DNA of 64,000 nucleotides, taken from the NCBI RefSeq assembly GCF_900114495.1, contig NZ_FOZI01000006.1:88369-152368 (forward strand). Direction: 5' to 3'. The stretch comes from Dyella sp. OK004. GTDB lineage: Bacteria > Pseudomonadota > Gammaproteobacteria > Xanthomonadales > Rhodanobacteraceae. This document shows, in pieces, positions 24,839 through 32,586 of this stretch (position 1 is its first letter; the number at the start of each line of letters is the position of its first letter). Below the pieces are notes generated by a model that was given only the letters and a program-made list of their open reading frames with translations, was not told the DNA's origin and did not search any database. The translations under genes were made by a program, and so were the position numbers.

Positions 24839-26356
24839 TCAGCCGCCTCCGTTTCCGCCCAAGGCGGGTGGGGCAACCGCGCCGGCCGGTGCGGGACTCA
24901 TGAACTCCCAGGAAGGCATCACGTCTTCGATCTGCATGCTGCTGAACAGGTCGGTGGCGGAGAAGAAGTGCCATGGGTCGCCATCACCGCTGTCCAGTGC
25001 GATGTGGGTGCTGTCGAAACGACGCAGCGCAGCGTCGTAGCTCTGCCAGCGCCCATCGATCCAGGCCTGCACCCAGGCGTGCGGTACGAACACTCGTGAC
25101 GTATTGGCGTAGCGGTCGGCGTAGACCATGCCGGTGACCACGCGAGCGGGAATGCCTTCGGCGCGCGCCATGGCGGCGAGCAGCACGGAATACTCGGTGC
25201 AGTCGCCCTGGCGTGTGCCCACCACTTCCAGCGCCGAGGCATAGCCGACATCCAGGCCATGCTGGGTGATGTAGTGGCTGACGAAGCTGCGCAGGCGACG
25301 GATTTTCTGGCGATTGCTAGTGGCACTGCCCACGGCCTGCCGGGCCAGATCGCGGATGGCTGGCGCGTCCGATTGCAGCCAGGAGTTGGCTTGCAGATCC
25401 TCCGGCTGCGGCGGGCGCTGCCCGCCGGCATAGGCGGGACCGATATCGATCTGCCACTCGTTGTCGGCCAGCCGGCGCACGCGCTGCTCATCGGTATTGA
25501 TGATCGGCTGTGAGCTGCCACTGCCTTCGATGCGCACGCGATAGCGCAGGAAGGATTCGCGCAGGTTGGGGGTGAGCGGTCGTGGCGCATCCACCATTGC
25601 CGCGCGAAACATGTCGACGTCCTGCACCGGCGCCATGGCGCAGGTCTGGTCGCAGGCCAGCATTTCCAACTGGCGGCCGAGCATGGAGATGATGCCTTTG
25701 CGCGCCTGGCCGTGATCATCCAGCCACAGATCCAGGATCTGGTCGCCACGCGTCTGGTGCAGGCGCTGGCGCTGGTGGTTGAGCATTTCCGTGCCGCCCG
25801 GCAGCTTCACCTGTTCGTTGCCGATCACCTCGATCGCCACATCCATGACTTGCTGGCTGGCCGGATCGAACATCTGCAGTTGATATTGCAGGCCGGGCTG
25901 GCGGCTGGCGGCCAGCATGGCGCGCCGCTGGCCATCGTTGAGCAGGGCACCGGCGGGCCAGTACAGCGAGCTTTCCCGCGTCGCGCCGCCCACGGTGGTA
26001 GTGACCTTGTAGCTGCCGTCGGACTGGCGCTGGCCATCGATCACGCTGTCCATGGCCGACATCGAGGTGCGCGAGGCGAAGGCCAGCGGCTCTCCGTCAG
26101 TGCTTTCCACGCTGCGGATCATGTTGCTGAGGGGGATGCTCCTACCGGTGCGGTTGAGCATGATCGACAGCGTCTGGGTGGTAGTCACCATGCCTTGGCC
26201 GCTTTCGCGGTCGATCTTCAGATGGCCGATCTTGCGGCCACCGAGCAGCACGCTCATCCAGGTGGTGTCGACGGTGGGTGCTGCCGTACTGGCCACGGCC
26301 CAAGGGACGGGGCACAGCAACAGCACCAGCAAAAGCATGGCGATCAGTCGGCGCAT
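24839..26356 (-). CDS. Transglutaminase-like superfamily protein, exported
   Basis: A 505-residue protein from ATG 26356 with a signal peptide (about 1-22). The C-terminal half carries the papain-like catalytic set of bacterial transglutaminase-like proteins: cysteine in TRQGDCTEYSVLLAAMARAEG, histidine in FVPHAWVQAWIDG, and aspartate in WQSYDAALRRFD. The N-terminal 280 residues are a long domain found in large periplasmic members of the family. It may act as a peptidase or amidase in the envelope. The tail is Pro/Gly-rich (PAGAVAPPALGGNGGG). It precedes the SPFH operon on the same strand. Confidence 0.83.
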   Translation of the reverse strand: MRRLIAMLLLVLLLCPVPWAVASTAAPTVDTTWMSVLLGGRKIGHLKIDRESGQGMVTTTQTLSIMLNRTGRSIPLSNMIRSVESTDGEPLAFASRTSMSAMDSVIDGQRQSDGSYKVTTTVGGATRESSLYWPAGALLNDGQRRAMLAASRQPGLQYQLQMFDPASQQVMDVAIEVIGNEQVKLPGGTEMLNHQRQRLHQTRGDQILDLWLDDHGQARKGIISMLGRQLEMLACDQTCAMAPVQDVDMFRAAMVDAPRPLTPNLRESFLRYRVRIEGSGSSQPIINTDEQRVRRLADNEWQIDIGPAYAGGQRPPQPEDLQANSWLQSDAPAIRDLARQAVGSATSNRQKIRRLRSFVSHYITQHGLDVGYASALEVVGTRQGDCTEYSVLLAAMARAEGIPARVVTGMVYADRYANTSRVFVPHAWVQAWIDGRWQSYDAALRRFDSTHIALDSGDGDPWHFFSATDLFSSMQIEDVMPSWEFMSPAPAGAVAPPALGGNGGG

Positions 26357-26456
26357 GTGCGTTATCCGTGGGGACGGCAAGCACAGTGAATGCCGACTTA
26401 AGGCCGGCGTCAATGCGCAGTGCAGCGAGGTTTCGCCGGCCTCCTGACGGCCCGCT

Positions 26457-26462
26457 TACAAT
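26457..26462 (+). promoter_or_regulatory. Candidate -10 box for purT
   Basis: TACAAT lies 29 bases before the purT ATG, a good -10 match, but the -35 region is poor. A GGAG ribosome site follows six bases before the start. Confidence 0.4.
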
Positions 26463-26491
26463 GGCTCTTTTATCCGCCCCCGGAGCCCCTG

Positions 26492-27673
26492 ATGAAGCCG
26501 TTTGGCACGCCCCTTTCCGACCATACCCTGCGCGTGCTCCTGCTTGGCTCCGGCGAGCTGGGTAAAGAGGTGGCGATCGAGCTGCAGCGCTATGCGGTTG
26601 AGGTGATCGCGGTCGACCGTTATGCCCATGCCCCGGCCATGCAGGTGGCGCACCGCAGCCATGTGATCGACATGCTGGACGGCGCCGCCTTGCGCGTGCT
26701 GATCGCGCAGGAAAAACCAGATCTGGTCGTGCCGGAGATCGAGGCCATCCACACCCCCACGCTGGTGGAGCTGGAAAAGGAAGGCCTGAAAGTGATCCCC
26801 ACCGCGCGCGCTGCGTGGCTCACCATGGATCGCGAAGGCATTCGCCGGCTGGCGGCGGAGGAGCTGGGCCTGCCGACCTCGCGCTACCGCTTCTGCGACG
26901 ATGAGGCGGAGTACCGCGAAGCGGCGAAGACCATCGGCCTGCCTTTCGTGATCAAGCCGGTGATGAGCTCTTCCGGCAAAGGCCAGAGCGTGGTGCGCAC
27001 CGAGGCCGAACTTCAGCATGCCTGGGACTACGCGCAATCCGGCGGCCGCGCCGGCAAAGGCCGGGTGATCGTCGAAGGCTTCGTCGATTTCGATTATGAG
27101 ATCACCTTGCTCACGGTGCGGCACAAGGGTGGCACCAGCTTCTGCGCTCCGATCGGCCATCGCCAGGAAGACGGCGACTATCGCGAATCGTGGCAGCCGC
27201 AGCCAATGAGCGACAAGGCGATGGTCGAAGCACAGCGTCAGGCCTCGGCGATCACCGGTGCTCTGGGCGGCTGGGGTGTGTTCGGTGTGGAGTTCTTCGT
27301 GAAGGGCGACAGCGTGATCTTCTCCGAGGTCAGCCCGCGTCCGCACGATACCGGTCTGGTCACGCTGATCTCGCAGGACCTGTCGGAATTCGCATTGCAC
27401 GCGCGCGCCATTCTGGGATTGCCGATTCCGGCGATCCGTCAGTTGGGCCCCGCAGCATCGTGCGCAGTACTGGTTGAAGGCGATGGCGAAGCGCCGCGCT
27501 ATCACGGTGTGGCTGAAGCGCTGGCCGAACCCGACACGCAGCTGCGTATCTTCGGCAAGCCTGCGGTCAAGGGCCGCCGTCGTATGGCGGTGACGCTTGC
27601 ACGCGATGAGAGCATCGAGGCGGCCAAGGCCAAGGCCATTCGCGCCGCAGGAAAGTTGCGCGTAGAACTCTGA
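26492..27673 (+). CDS. purT: Formate-dependent phosphoribosylglycinamide formyltransferase 2
   Basis: A 393-residue ATP-grasp enzyme that makes formyl-GAR from GAR, formate and ATP, the folate-independent alternative to PurN in purine synthesis. Recognisable segments are [34 protein letters not shown], the ATP-grasp loop [10 protein letters not shown], and [23 protein letters not shown] with the metal-binding glutamates. The length matches E. coli PurT. Start ATG 26492 has GGAG six bases upstream. It stands alone; downstream is the FMN glutamate-synthase-like gene. Confidence 0.96.
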   Translation: MKPFGTPLSDHTLRVLLLGSGELGKEVAIELQRYAVEVIAVDRYAHAPAMQVAHRSHVIDMLDGAALRVLIAQEKPDLVVPEIEAIHTPTLVELEKEGLKVIPTARAAWLTMDREGIRRLAAEELGLPTSRYRFCDDEAEYREAAKTIGLPFVIKPVMSSSGKGQSVVRTEAELQHAWDYAQSGGRAGKGRVIVEGFVDFDYEITLLTVRHKGGTSFCAPIGHRQEDGDYRESWQPQPMSDKAMVEAQRQASAITGALGGWGVFGVEFFVKGDSVIFSEVSPRPHDTGLVTLISQDLSEFALHARAILGLPIPAIRQLGPAASCAVLVEGDGEAPRYHGVAEALAEPDTQLRIFGKPAVKGRRRMAVTLARDESIEAAKAKAIRAAGKLRVEL

Positions 27674-27720
27674 AACAGGGTTGCCGGTTATGCGAGCATG
27701 ACCGACAACTTCATCCAACC

Positions 27721-27741
27721 CACGGCGCGGATCGATCCGTG
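27721..27741. repeat. 12-bp perfect palindrome upstream of the FMN-binding gene
   Basis: CGGATCGATCCG (27728-27739), enclosed by CACGG/CCGTG arms, lies 20 bases before the ATG at 27762, overlapping the likely leader. It could be an operator or a leader hairpin. Confidence 0.35.
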
Positions 27742-27761
27742 CTCATAGGCAGGGAGCAGGT

Positions 27762-29276
27762 ATGCAGACATCGGCGTTCGCGCATTGGCTGGTAGTCCTG
27801 GTGGAAACGCTGGCGGCACTTTTCATGGTGCTGCTTGCGGTAGCGGTGATGGTGGTGCTGGTGGTGTGGCTGGTGGACCGCAACCAGACGGCCAACTCGG
27901 TGTTGCGCAACTTTCCAGTCATCGGGCACTTCCGTTACTGGTTTCTGCATTTGGGTGAGTTCTTCCGTCAGTACCTGTATTCCAGCGATCGCGAAGAAAT
28001 GCCATTCAACCGCGCGCAACGCACCTGGGTGTATCGCGCGGCGAAGAATGTGGATAACACCAATGCCTTCGGTTCCAGTCGCGACCTGCGCGCGGAAGGT
28101 GTGCCGTTCTTCGTCAACGCGCCATTCCCTTCACTGGGCGAACAGCACGTCAAGCCGAAGCCGGTGACGCTGGGACCGTATGCGCGCGAGCCCTACAGCC
28201 ACGCTGCGTTCTTCAACATCTCCGCGATGAGTTTCGGTGCGCTCTCCGCGCCAGCGGTACGTGCGCTGTCCATTGGTGCGGCCAAGGCCGGCATCTGGAT
28301 GGATACAGGTGAGGGGGGTCTTGCGCCGTATCACCTCGAAGGCGGCTGCGACATCATTTTCGAGATTGGCACCGCCAAGTACGGTGTGCGCACGCCCGAC
28401 GGCAAGCTGGACGACCAGAAGCTGCTGGCGATCTGTGCGCATCCGCAGGTGAAGATGGTCAGCATCAAACTAGGGCAGGGTGCCAAGCCGGGCATGGGTG
28501 GCTTGCTGCCCGGCGTCAAGGTGACGCCGGAAATCGCCGCCATCCGCGGCATCCCGGTGGGCGAGGACTCGCAGAGTCCCAACCGCCATCTCGACATCGG
28601 CAATGTAACGGAGCTGATGAATGCGGTCCGTCATATTCGTGACCTCACCGGCAAGCCCACCGGCTTCAAGGCGGTGATGGGTGGCCTGGACTGGATCGAC
28701 GAGCTGTGTGAGGAAGTGCATCGCCGCGGTATCGAGAGCGCGCCTGATTTCATCATCGTCGACGGTTCTGAGGGCGGCACCGGTGCCGCGCCGCAAACCT
28801 TGATGGAAGGTGTCGGCCTGCCGCTGCGCGAATCGTTGCCGGCGCTGGTGAACACATTGATTCGACACGGACTGCGTGACCGCATCAAAGTGATCTGCTC
28901 GGGCAAGTGCATCACGGCGTACGATGTGGCGTGGGCGCTCTCGATGGGCGCGGATTTCGTCAACTCCGCGCGCGGCTTCATGCTGGCGCTGGGCTGCATC
29001 CAGTCGCTGCAGTGCAACCGCAATACCTGTCCCACTGGCATCACCACGCAGAACACCAAGCTGCAGCGCGGCCTCGTCGTCACTGACAAGAGCGAGCGCG
29101 TTTATCACTACGCCAAAAATGTGATGCAGGAGGTCGGCATCATCGCGCACAGCTGTGGCGTGGAAGAACCGCGCCAGCTCGACCGCACGCATTGCCGCGT
29201 GATGGGTGACGACGGCGTGTCGGTGCCGCTGGTGAAATTGTTTCCCTATCCGCAGACACCCGCGTCGCGGGTATAA
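27762..29276 (+). CDS. FMN-binding glutamate synthase family protein
   Basis: A 504-residue protein: an N-terminal transmembrane helix (about 12-36) followed by a stand-alone GltS synthase domain. Flavin-site motifs include FNISAMSFGALSAPAVRALS, GAKPGMGGLLPG, VDGSEGGTGAAP and the cysteine cluster CNRNTCPTGITTQ that binds a 3Fe-4S-type centre in glutamate synthases. It lacks the glutaminase domain, so it is not a complete glutamate synthase; ammonia-dependent or unrelated oxidoreductase activity is possible. The membrane helix is a feature of this subgroup. GGGAG precedes the ATG. Confidence 0.85.
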   Translation: MQTSAFAHWLVVLVETLAALFMVLLAVAVMVVLVVWLVDRNQTANSVLRNFPVIGHFRYWFLHLGEFFRQYLYSSDREEMPFNRAQRTWVYRAAKNVDNTNAFGSSRDLRAEGVPFFVNAPFPSLGEQHVKPKPVTLGPYAREPYSHAAFFNISAMSFGALSAPAVRALSIGAAKAGIWMDTGEGGLAPYHLEGGCDIIFEIGTAKYGVRTPDGKLDDQKLLAICAHPQVKMVSIKLGQGAKPGMGGLLPGVKVTPEIAAIRGIPVGEDSQSPNRHLDIGNVTELMNAVRHIRDLTGKPTGFKAVMGGLDWIDELCEEVHRRGIESAPDFIIVDGSEGGTGAAPQTLMEGVGLPLRESLPALVNTLIRHGLRDRIKVICSGKCITAYDVAWALSMGADFVNSARGFMLALGCIQSLQCNRNTCPTGITTQNTKLQRGLVVTDKSERVYHYAKNVMQEVGIIAHSCGVEEPRQLDRTHCRVMGDDGVSVPLVKLFPYPQTPASRV

Positions 29277-29285
29277 GCCACGCCG

Positions 29286-29996
29286 TCAGGGCTGCTGCAT
29301 ATCCGCCCAGCCCTCGATGGTGCGGATCTGCAGCGGCTGGAAGCGGCGCTTGTAGTCCATCTTGGGGTGGCCTTCGATCCAGAAGCCCAGATAGATCCAG
29401 GGCAGGCCTCGGCGGCGGGCCAGCTCCACCTGCTGCAGGATGGCGAAGGTGCCCAGGCTGCGCGCCGTCTCGTCGGGATCGAAGAAGGTGTAGACCGCCG
29501 ACAGGCCGTGCAGGCAGACATCCGTCACGGCCACGCCGAGCAGGCGCGCACCTAGGCGGAATTCCAGGAACAGGGTGGGGCTCCACGGCGCGGTCAAGAA
29601 GCGTCGGAAATCGCTGGCGTCAGCTTCGTCCATGCCGCCACCGGGATGGCGATGGCGCAGGTAGCGTTCGTACAGCGCGTGGCGCTCGGCGTTGTAGCCG
29701 GCCATGGATTCGATCACTTGCAAGTCGGCGTTGCGTTTAAGACAGCGGCGCTGCGAGCGGTCGGGACGGAAGCGCTCGGCGTCGATCCGGCACGGCGTGC
29801 AGGCACGGCAGCTGGAGCAGTATGGGAAATACAGATGGCCGCCCGCCCGGCGGAAGCCGCGCTCCAGCGCCGGCCCATATAACTGGTCCAGCTGCGGCGC
29901 GGCCGGATCGATCACCAGGTTCTGCGCCGTGCGGTCGGCAAAGTAGCCGCAAGCGTGGGGCAAGGTCTGGAACAGTCGGACGCGGTCGGAGCGCAT
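29286..29996 (-). CDS. bpt: Aspartate/glutamate leucyltransferase
   Basis: A 236-residue cytoplasmic enzyme of the ATE/Bpt family that adds leucine from leucyl-tRNA to proteins starting with Asp or Glu, marking them for ClpAP. Family motifs: HACGYFADRTAQNLVIDP, the cysteine cluster FPYCSSCRACTPCRIDAERF, and FLEFRLGARLLGVAVTDV near the C-terminal GNAT-like half, then TFFDPDETARSLGTFAI. Length and motifs match bacterial Bpt rather than eukaryotic arginyl transferases. It is convergent with the FMN-binding gene, nine bases between stops. Confidence 0.92.
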   Translation of the reverse strand: MRSDRVRLFQTLPHACGYFADRTAQNLVIDPAAPQLDQLYGPALERGFRRAGGHLYFPYCSSCRACTPCRIDAERFRPDRSQRRCLKRNADLQVIESMAGYNAERHALYERYLRHRHPGGGMDEADASDFRRFLTAPWSPTLFLEFRLGARLLGVAVTDVCLHGLSAVYTFFDPDETARSLGTFAILQQVELARRRGLPWIYLGFWIEGHPKMDYKRRFQPLQIRTIEGWADMQQP

Positions 29997-30066
29997 GCGC
30001 TGATTCTATGACCGCAACGGTCGACTGTGACAAGCGTCTCGTTTCGGCTTGAACGGTCCTGGCCGG

Positions 30067-30459
30067 CTAGAGCACGCCCATATAGCGCAGCATCAGGACC
30101 ACAAAGGCCCCGGCCACAGCCAGCATTACTATCCGGCGGGCGCGGACGGCCACACTCTGCCGGCGCAGATCCGGGCTGGGGTTGCGCGCCATGGCCAGTT
30201 CCTCGGCGTGGCGGATCACTGGCTCAATGCCCAGCTCGCGCAGCAGGGCGCGGGCACGGGTGTAGTCGTCGGCCCTGGTGATCCACACCTGCGGCCAGCG
30301 GTCCCGGTTTTCCTTGCGCTGCGAGTAGCTGAAGCGCTCGTAGCTGGGTTTATTCCAGTTGGAGCGGTTGGTGACCGTGCTTTCGATGCCGTGCTCGTTG
30401 AGCAGGGCGATCACACGGTCGATGTTTTCGGGGCGGGGCGATGTATAGAGCTGGCGCAT
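30067..30459 (-). CDS. Small membrane protein, 'pathogenicity-like' DUF2007 type
   Basis: A 130-residue protein. The N-terminal part (MRQLYTSPRPENIDRVIALLNEHGIES) resembles the DUF2007/signal-transducing fold and small Xanthomonas proteins annotated as pathogenicity-like; WPQVWITRADDYTRARALLRELGIEP continues the domain. One transmembrane helix lies at about 110-126. The function is unknown; I recognise the pattern but no role. It is 70 bases upstream of bpt on the same strand. Confidence 0.65.
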   Translation of the reverse strand: MRQLYTSPRPENIDRVIALLNEHGIESTVTNRSNWNKPSYERFSYSQRKENRDRWPQVWITRADDYTRARALLRELGIEPVIRHAEELAMARNPSPDLRRQSVAVRARRIVMLAVAGAFVVLMLRYMGVL

Positions 30460-30492
30460 GGCGGTATTTTAGCGCCGCTGGCGCTCAACAGC

Positions 30493-31356
30493 TCAGCCGC
30501 GCAGGCGAATCAGTCCTTCCTGTGCGGTGGAAGCCACCAGCCGGCCGTCGCGGCTGAAGATCTGGCCGCGCGCCAGCCCGCGCGAACCCTGGGCAGTCGG
30601 GCTGTCGAACGAGTACAGCAGCCATTCGTCCACGCGGAAGGGGCGGTGGAACCACAGCGCATGGTCCAGGCTCGCCATCTGCACGTTGTGCGTGTAGTAC
30701 GAGATGCCGTGCGGCAGGGTGGCGGTACCGATCAGGTTGAAGTCCGAGGCGTAAGCCAGCAGTGCGCGGTGCAGCACTGGCGAGTCATCCACCGGCGCGG
30801 TGAGCCGGAACCAGATGTGCTGGTAGGGCGGCCGCTTGCTGGGGTGCAGCTTGTTCTGCGGCCACACGTGGCGGAACTCGATGGGTGCGTCCACGCCCAG
30901 CCAGCGCTGCAGTTTCTCCGGCAGCTTGGCCAGCTTTTCGGGCGGCAGCGGCTGCATCGGTTCGATGTCTTCCGGCGCCGGCACTTCCGGCATGGGGGTC
31001 TGGTGCTCGAAACCCTCTTCCTCGATCTGGAACGAGACCGAGCCGTTCAAGATCGGCTGGCCGTGTTGGATCGCCACCACCCGGCGCGAGGAAAAAGTGC
31101 CGCCGTCGCGGGTGCGCTCCACGTTGTAGACGATGGGCGCGTTAATATCGCCGGCACGCAGGAAATAGGCATGCAGCGAATGCGCGGCACGCCCCTGGTC
31201 GACGGTCTGCTGGGCGGCCGACAAGGCCTGGCCGAGCACCTGCCCGCCGAACACGAAATGCGTGCCGATGTCACGGCTCTGGCCGCGGAACAGGTTGTCT
31301 TCCAGGCGTTCGAGTTGCAGCAGGTCGACCAGTTCGCGGACGTGGTTTTCCGTCAT
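30493..31356 (-). CDS. tesB: Acyl-CoA thioesterase II
   Basis: A 287-residue double-hotdog thioesterase that hydrolyses medium and long acyl-CoAs in the cytoplasm. Markers: LEDNLFRGQSRDIGTHFVFGGQVLGQAL at the N-terminus, RRVVAIQHGQPILNGSVSFQ in the first hotdog, and LDHALWFHRPFRVDEWLLYSFDSPTAQGSRGLARGQIFSRDG at the end, matching the TesB C-terminal signature. ATG 31356 is chosen because conservation begins there. It is a likely single gene, 33 bases ahead of the small membrane-protein gene. Confidence 0.95.
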   Translation of the reverse strand: MTENHVRELVDLLQLERLEDNLFRGQSRDIGTHFVFGGQVLGQALSAAQQTVDQGRAAHSLHAYFLRAGDINAPIVYNVERTRDGGTFSSRRVVAIQHGQPILNGSVSFQIEEEGFEHQTPMPEVPAPEDIEPMQPLPPEKLAKLPEKLQRWLGVDAPIEFRHVWPQNKLHPSKRPPYQHIWFRLTAPVDDSPVLHRALLAYASDFNLIGTATLPHGISYYTHNVQMASLDHALWFHRPFRVDEWLLYSFDSPTAQGSRGLARGQIFSRDGRLVASTAQEGLIRLRG

Positions 31357-31418
31357 GGCGGGGGGATCCGGGTGATGGGCGCGATCGGCCGCGCGGCAGG
31401 CGGCGATTATAGCCGGCG

Positions 31419-31994
31419 CTAGCCTTGCGCCGGCCTGGCCGGAAGCCGATGCAGCCCATTGCCTTCCAGCACTACCGGCCACGGAAACAGCGGGCCGGGA
31501 TCGAGCTTGCGCGGCACTTCCAGCGCGGGATCGTCGCTGGCCGGCAGGCGGGCCGTATCCAGATCCTCATGCCCGGCGATATCGCGCAGGTTGGGGAACT
31601 CGACGCGCAACCGTGCCAGCACTGCCCGCAGGGCGTCGATCTGAGCGGCCGGGTAGGGCTCGGTCATGGTCTGGTGGCGGGAATCCCACCAATGCGGGTA
31701 GCGCCCCAGGTTCACCAGTTCGATGCCGATCGAGTTCGGGTTGTGGCCGCGTACGTGGTTGGCCACGCGCGTCCCGGGCACATAGCGGTACACCGCGCCA
31801 TCGCGATCGATGTAGTAATGCCCGCAATTGCCGGCGCCGCTGGGGTGCAATACGCGCTCGCCGTATTCACGGGCAGTGGCTAGGTCGGGGAGTTCGGTGC
31901 AGTGAATGACCACCAATTCCACCGCATCGACGGAGCGTTCGGGCAGACAATCGACGTAGGGCAGGGGCTGGTCGTGGATGTTGAGCGTGGACAT
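31419..31994 (-). CDS. N-acetylmuramoyl-L-alanine amidase, AmpD-like (Amidase_2)
   Basis: A 191-residue protein without a signal peptide. Zinc ligands are visible as H31 in LVVIHCTE, a second histidine in RGHNPNSIGIELVN/AGHEDLDTARLP, and the final aspartate region LDPGPLFPWP. The fold cleaves the lactyl-peptide bond of anhydro-muropeptides; lack of an export signal suggests a cytoplasmic recycling role like AmpD, though it diverges from classical AmpD in the C-terminus. It lies between tesB and a divergent small hydrolase gene. Confidence 0.85.
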   Translation of the reverse strand: MSTLNIHDQPLPYVDCLPERSVDAVELVVIHCTELPDLATAREYGERVLHPSGAGNCGHYYIDRDGAVYRYVPGTRVANHVRGHNPNSIGIELVNLGRYPHWWDSRHQTMTEPYPAAQIDALRAVLARLRVEFPNLRDIAGHEDLDTARLPASDDPALEVPRKLDPGPLFPWPVVLEGNGLHRLPARPAQG

Positions 31995-32058
31995 GCGGGC
32001 GAGTCTCGCACGCGGCCAGCTATCATGTGCAGCCTTGTAGCTGTCCCCGGAGACCGCG

Positions 32059-32586
32059 ATGCGCGGCCAGATCATTCTTTCCCACGGTTCGGATTCCGGT
32101 CCGGATGCCACCAAGGTCAGCGTGCTGGCCGCACTGGCCGAAGCGCTGGGCTGGTCCACGCAGCGGCTCGATTACCGCGATGACGACCGTCACGGGCACG
32201 CCGGCTCGGTAGCGCCGCGCATCGCCCGCCTGCGCGCCGCGATGGAGCCGCTCGTGGCACCACCGGTGCTGGTGGGTTCGAGCATGGGTGCTTTCGTGTC
32301 CGGGCTGGCTTCGCTGGAGCGTCCGGTGGCCGGGCTGTTCCTGCTGGCGACGCCAGCGGCGATTCCTGGTTTCGAATCGGCATTCGACCTGCGCCTGGAC
32401 GTGCCCACCGTGCTGATCCACGGCTGGCGCGACGAGGTATGCCCGCTGGATGAAATGTACGAGTTCGCCGGGCGCCGGCAGCTGCCCTTGCTGATACTGG
32501 ATGATGACCATCGGCTCAGCGCCAGCGTGCACACGATCTCGCAGCAGTTCCGCATGTTCCTGGAACAGTTGGCGGTGGCCGCGTGA
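32059..32586 (+). CDS. Small alpha/beta hydrolase (YqiA/RBBP9-like)
   Basis: A 175-residue single-domain hydrolase: an early SHGSDSGPDATK loop, nucleophile serine in VGSSMGAFVS (about 74-80), aspartate in HGWRDEVCPLDE and histidine in DDDHRLSASV complete a catalytic triad. The substrate is unknown; similar proteins are esterases. Its stop codon overlaps the GTG start of rlmKL (GTGA), so it is translationally coupled to that rRNA methylase gene. Confidence 0.8.
   Translation: MRGQIILSHGSDSGPDATKVSVLAALAEALGWSTQRLDYRDDDRHGHAGSVAPRIARLRAAMEPLVAPPVLVGSSMGAFVSGLASLERPVAGLFLLATPAAIPGFESAFDLRLDVPTVLIHGWRDEVCPLDEMYEFAGRRQLPLLILDDDHRLSASVHTISQQFRMFLEQLAVAA

Noticed and set aside
26456..27718. 420-codon open frame opposite purT
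   Set aside because: Antisense to an unmistakable purT, low-complexity composition rich in His/Arg/Gln, and no start context.
30049..31422. 457-codon open frame opposite tesB
   Set aside because: Antisense to tesB and the small membrane-protein gene, with no domain pattern.
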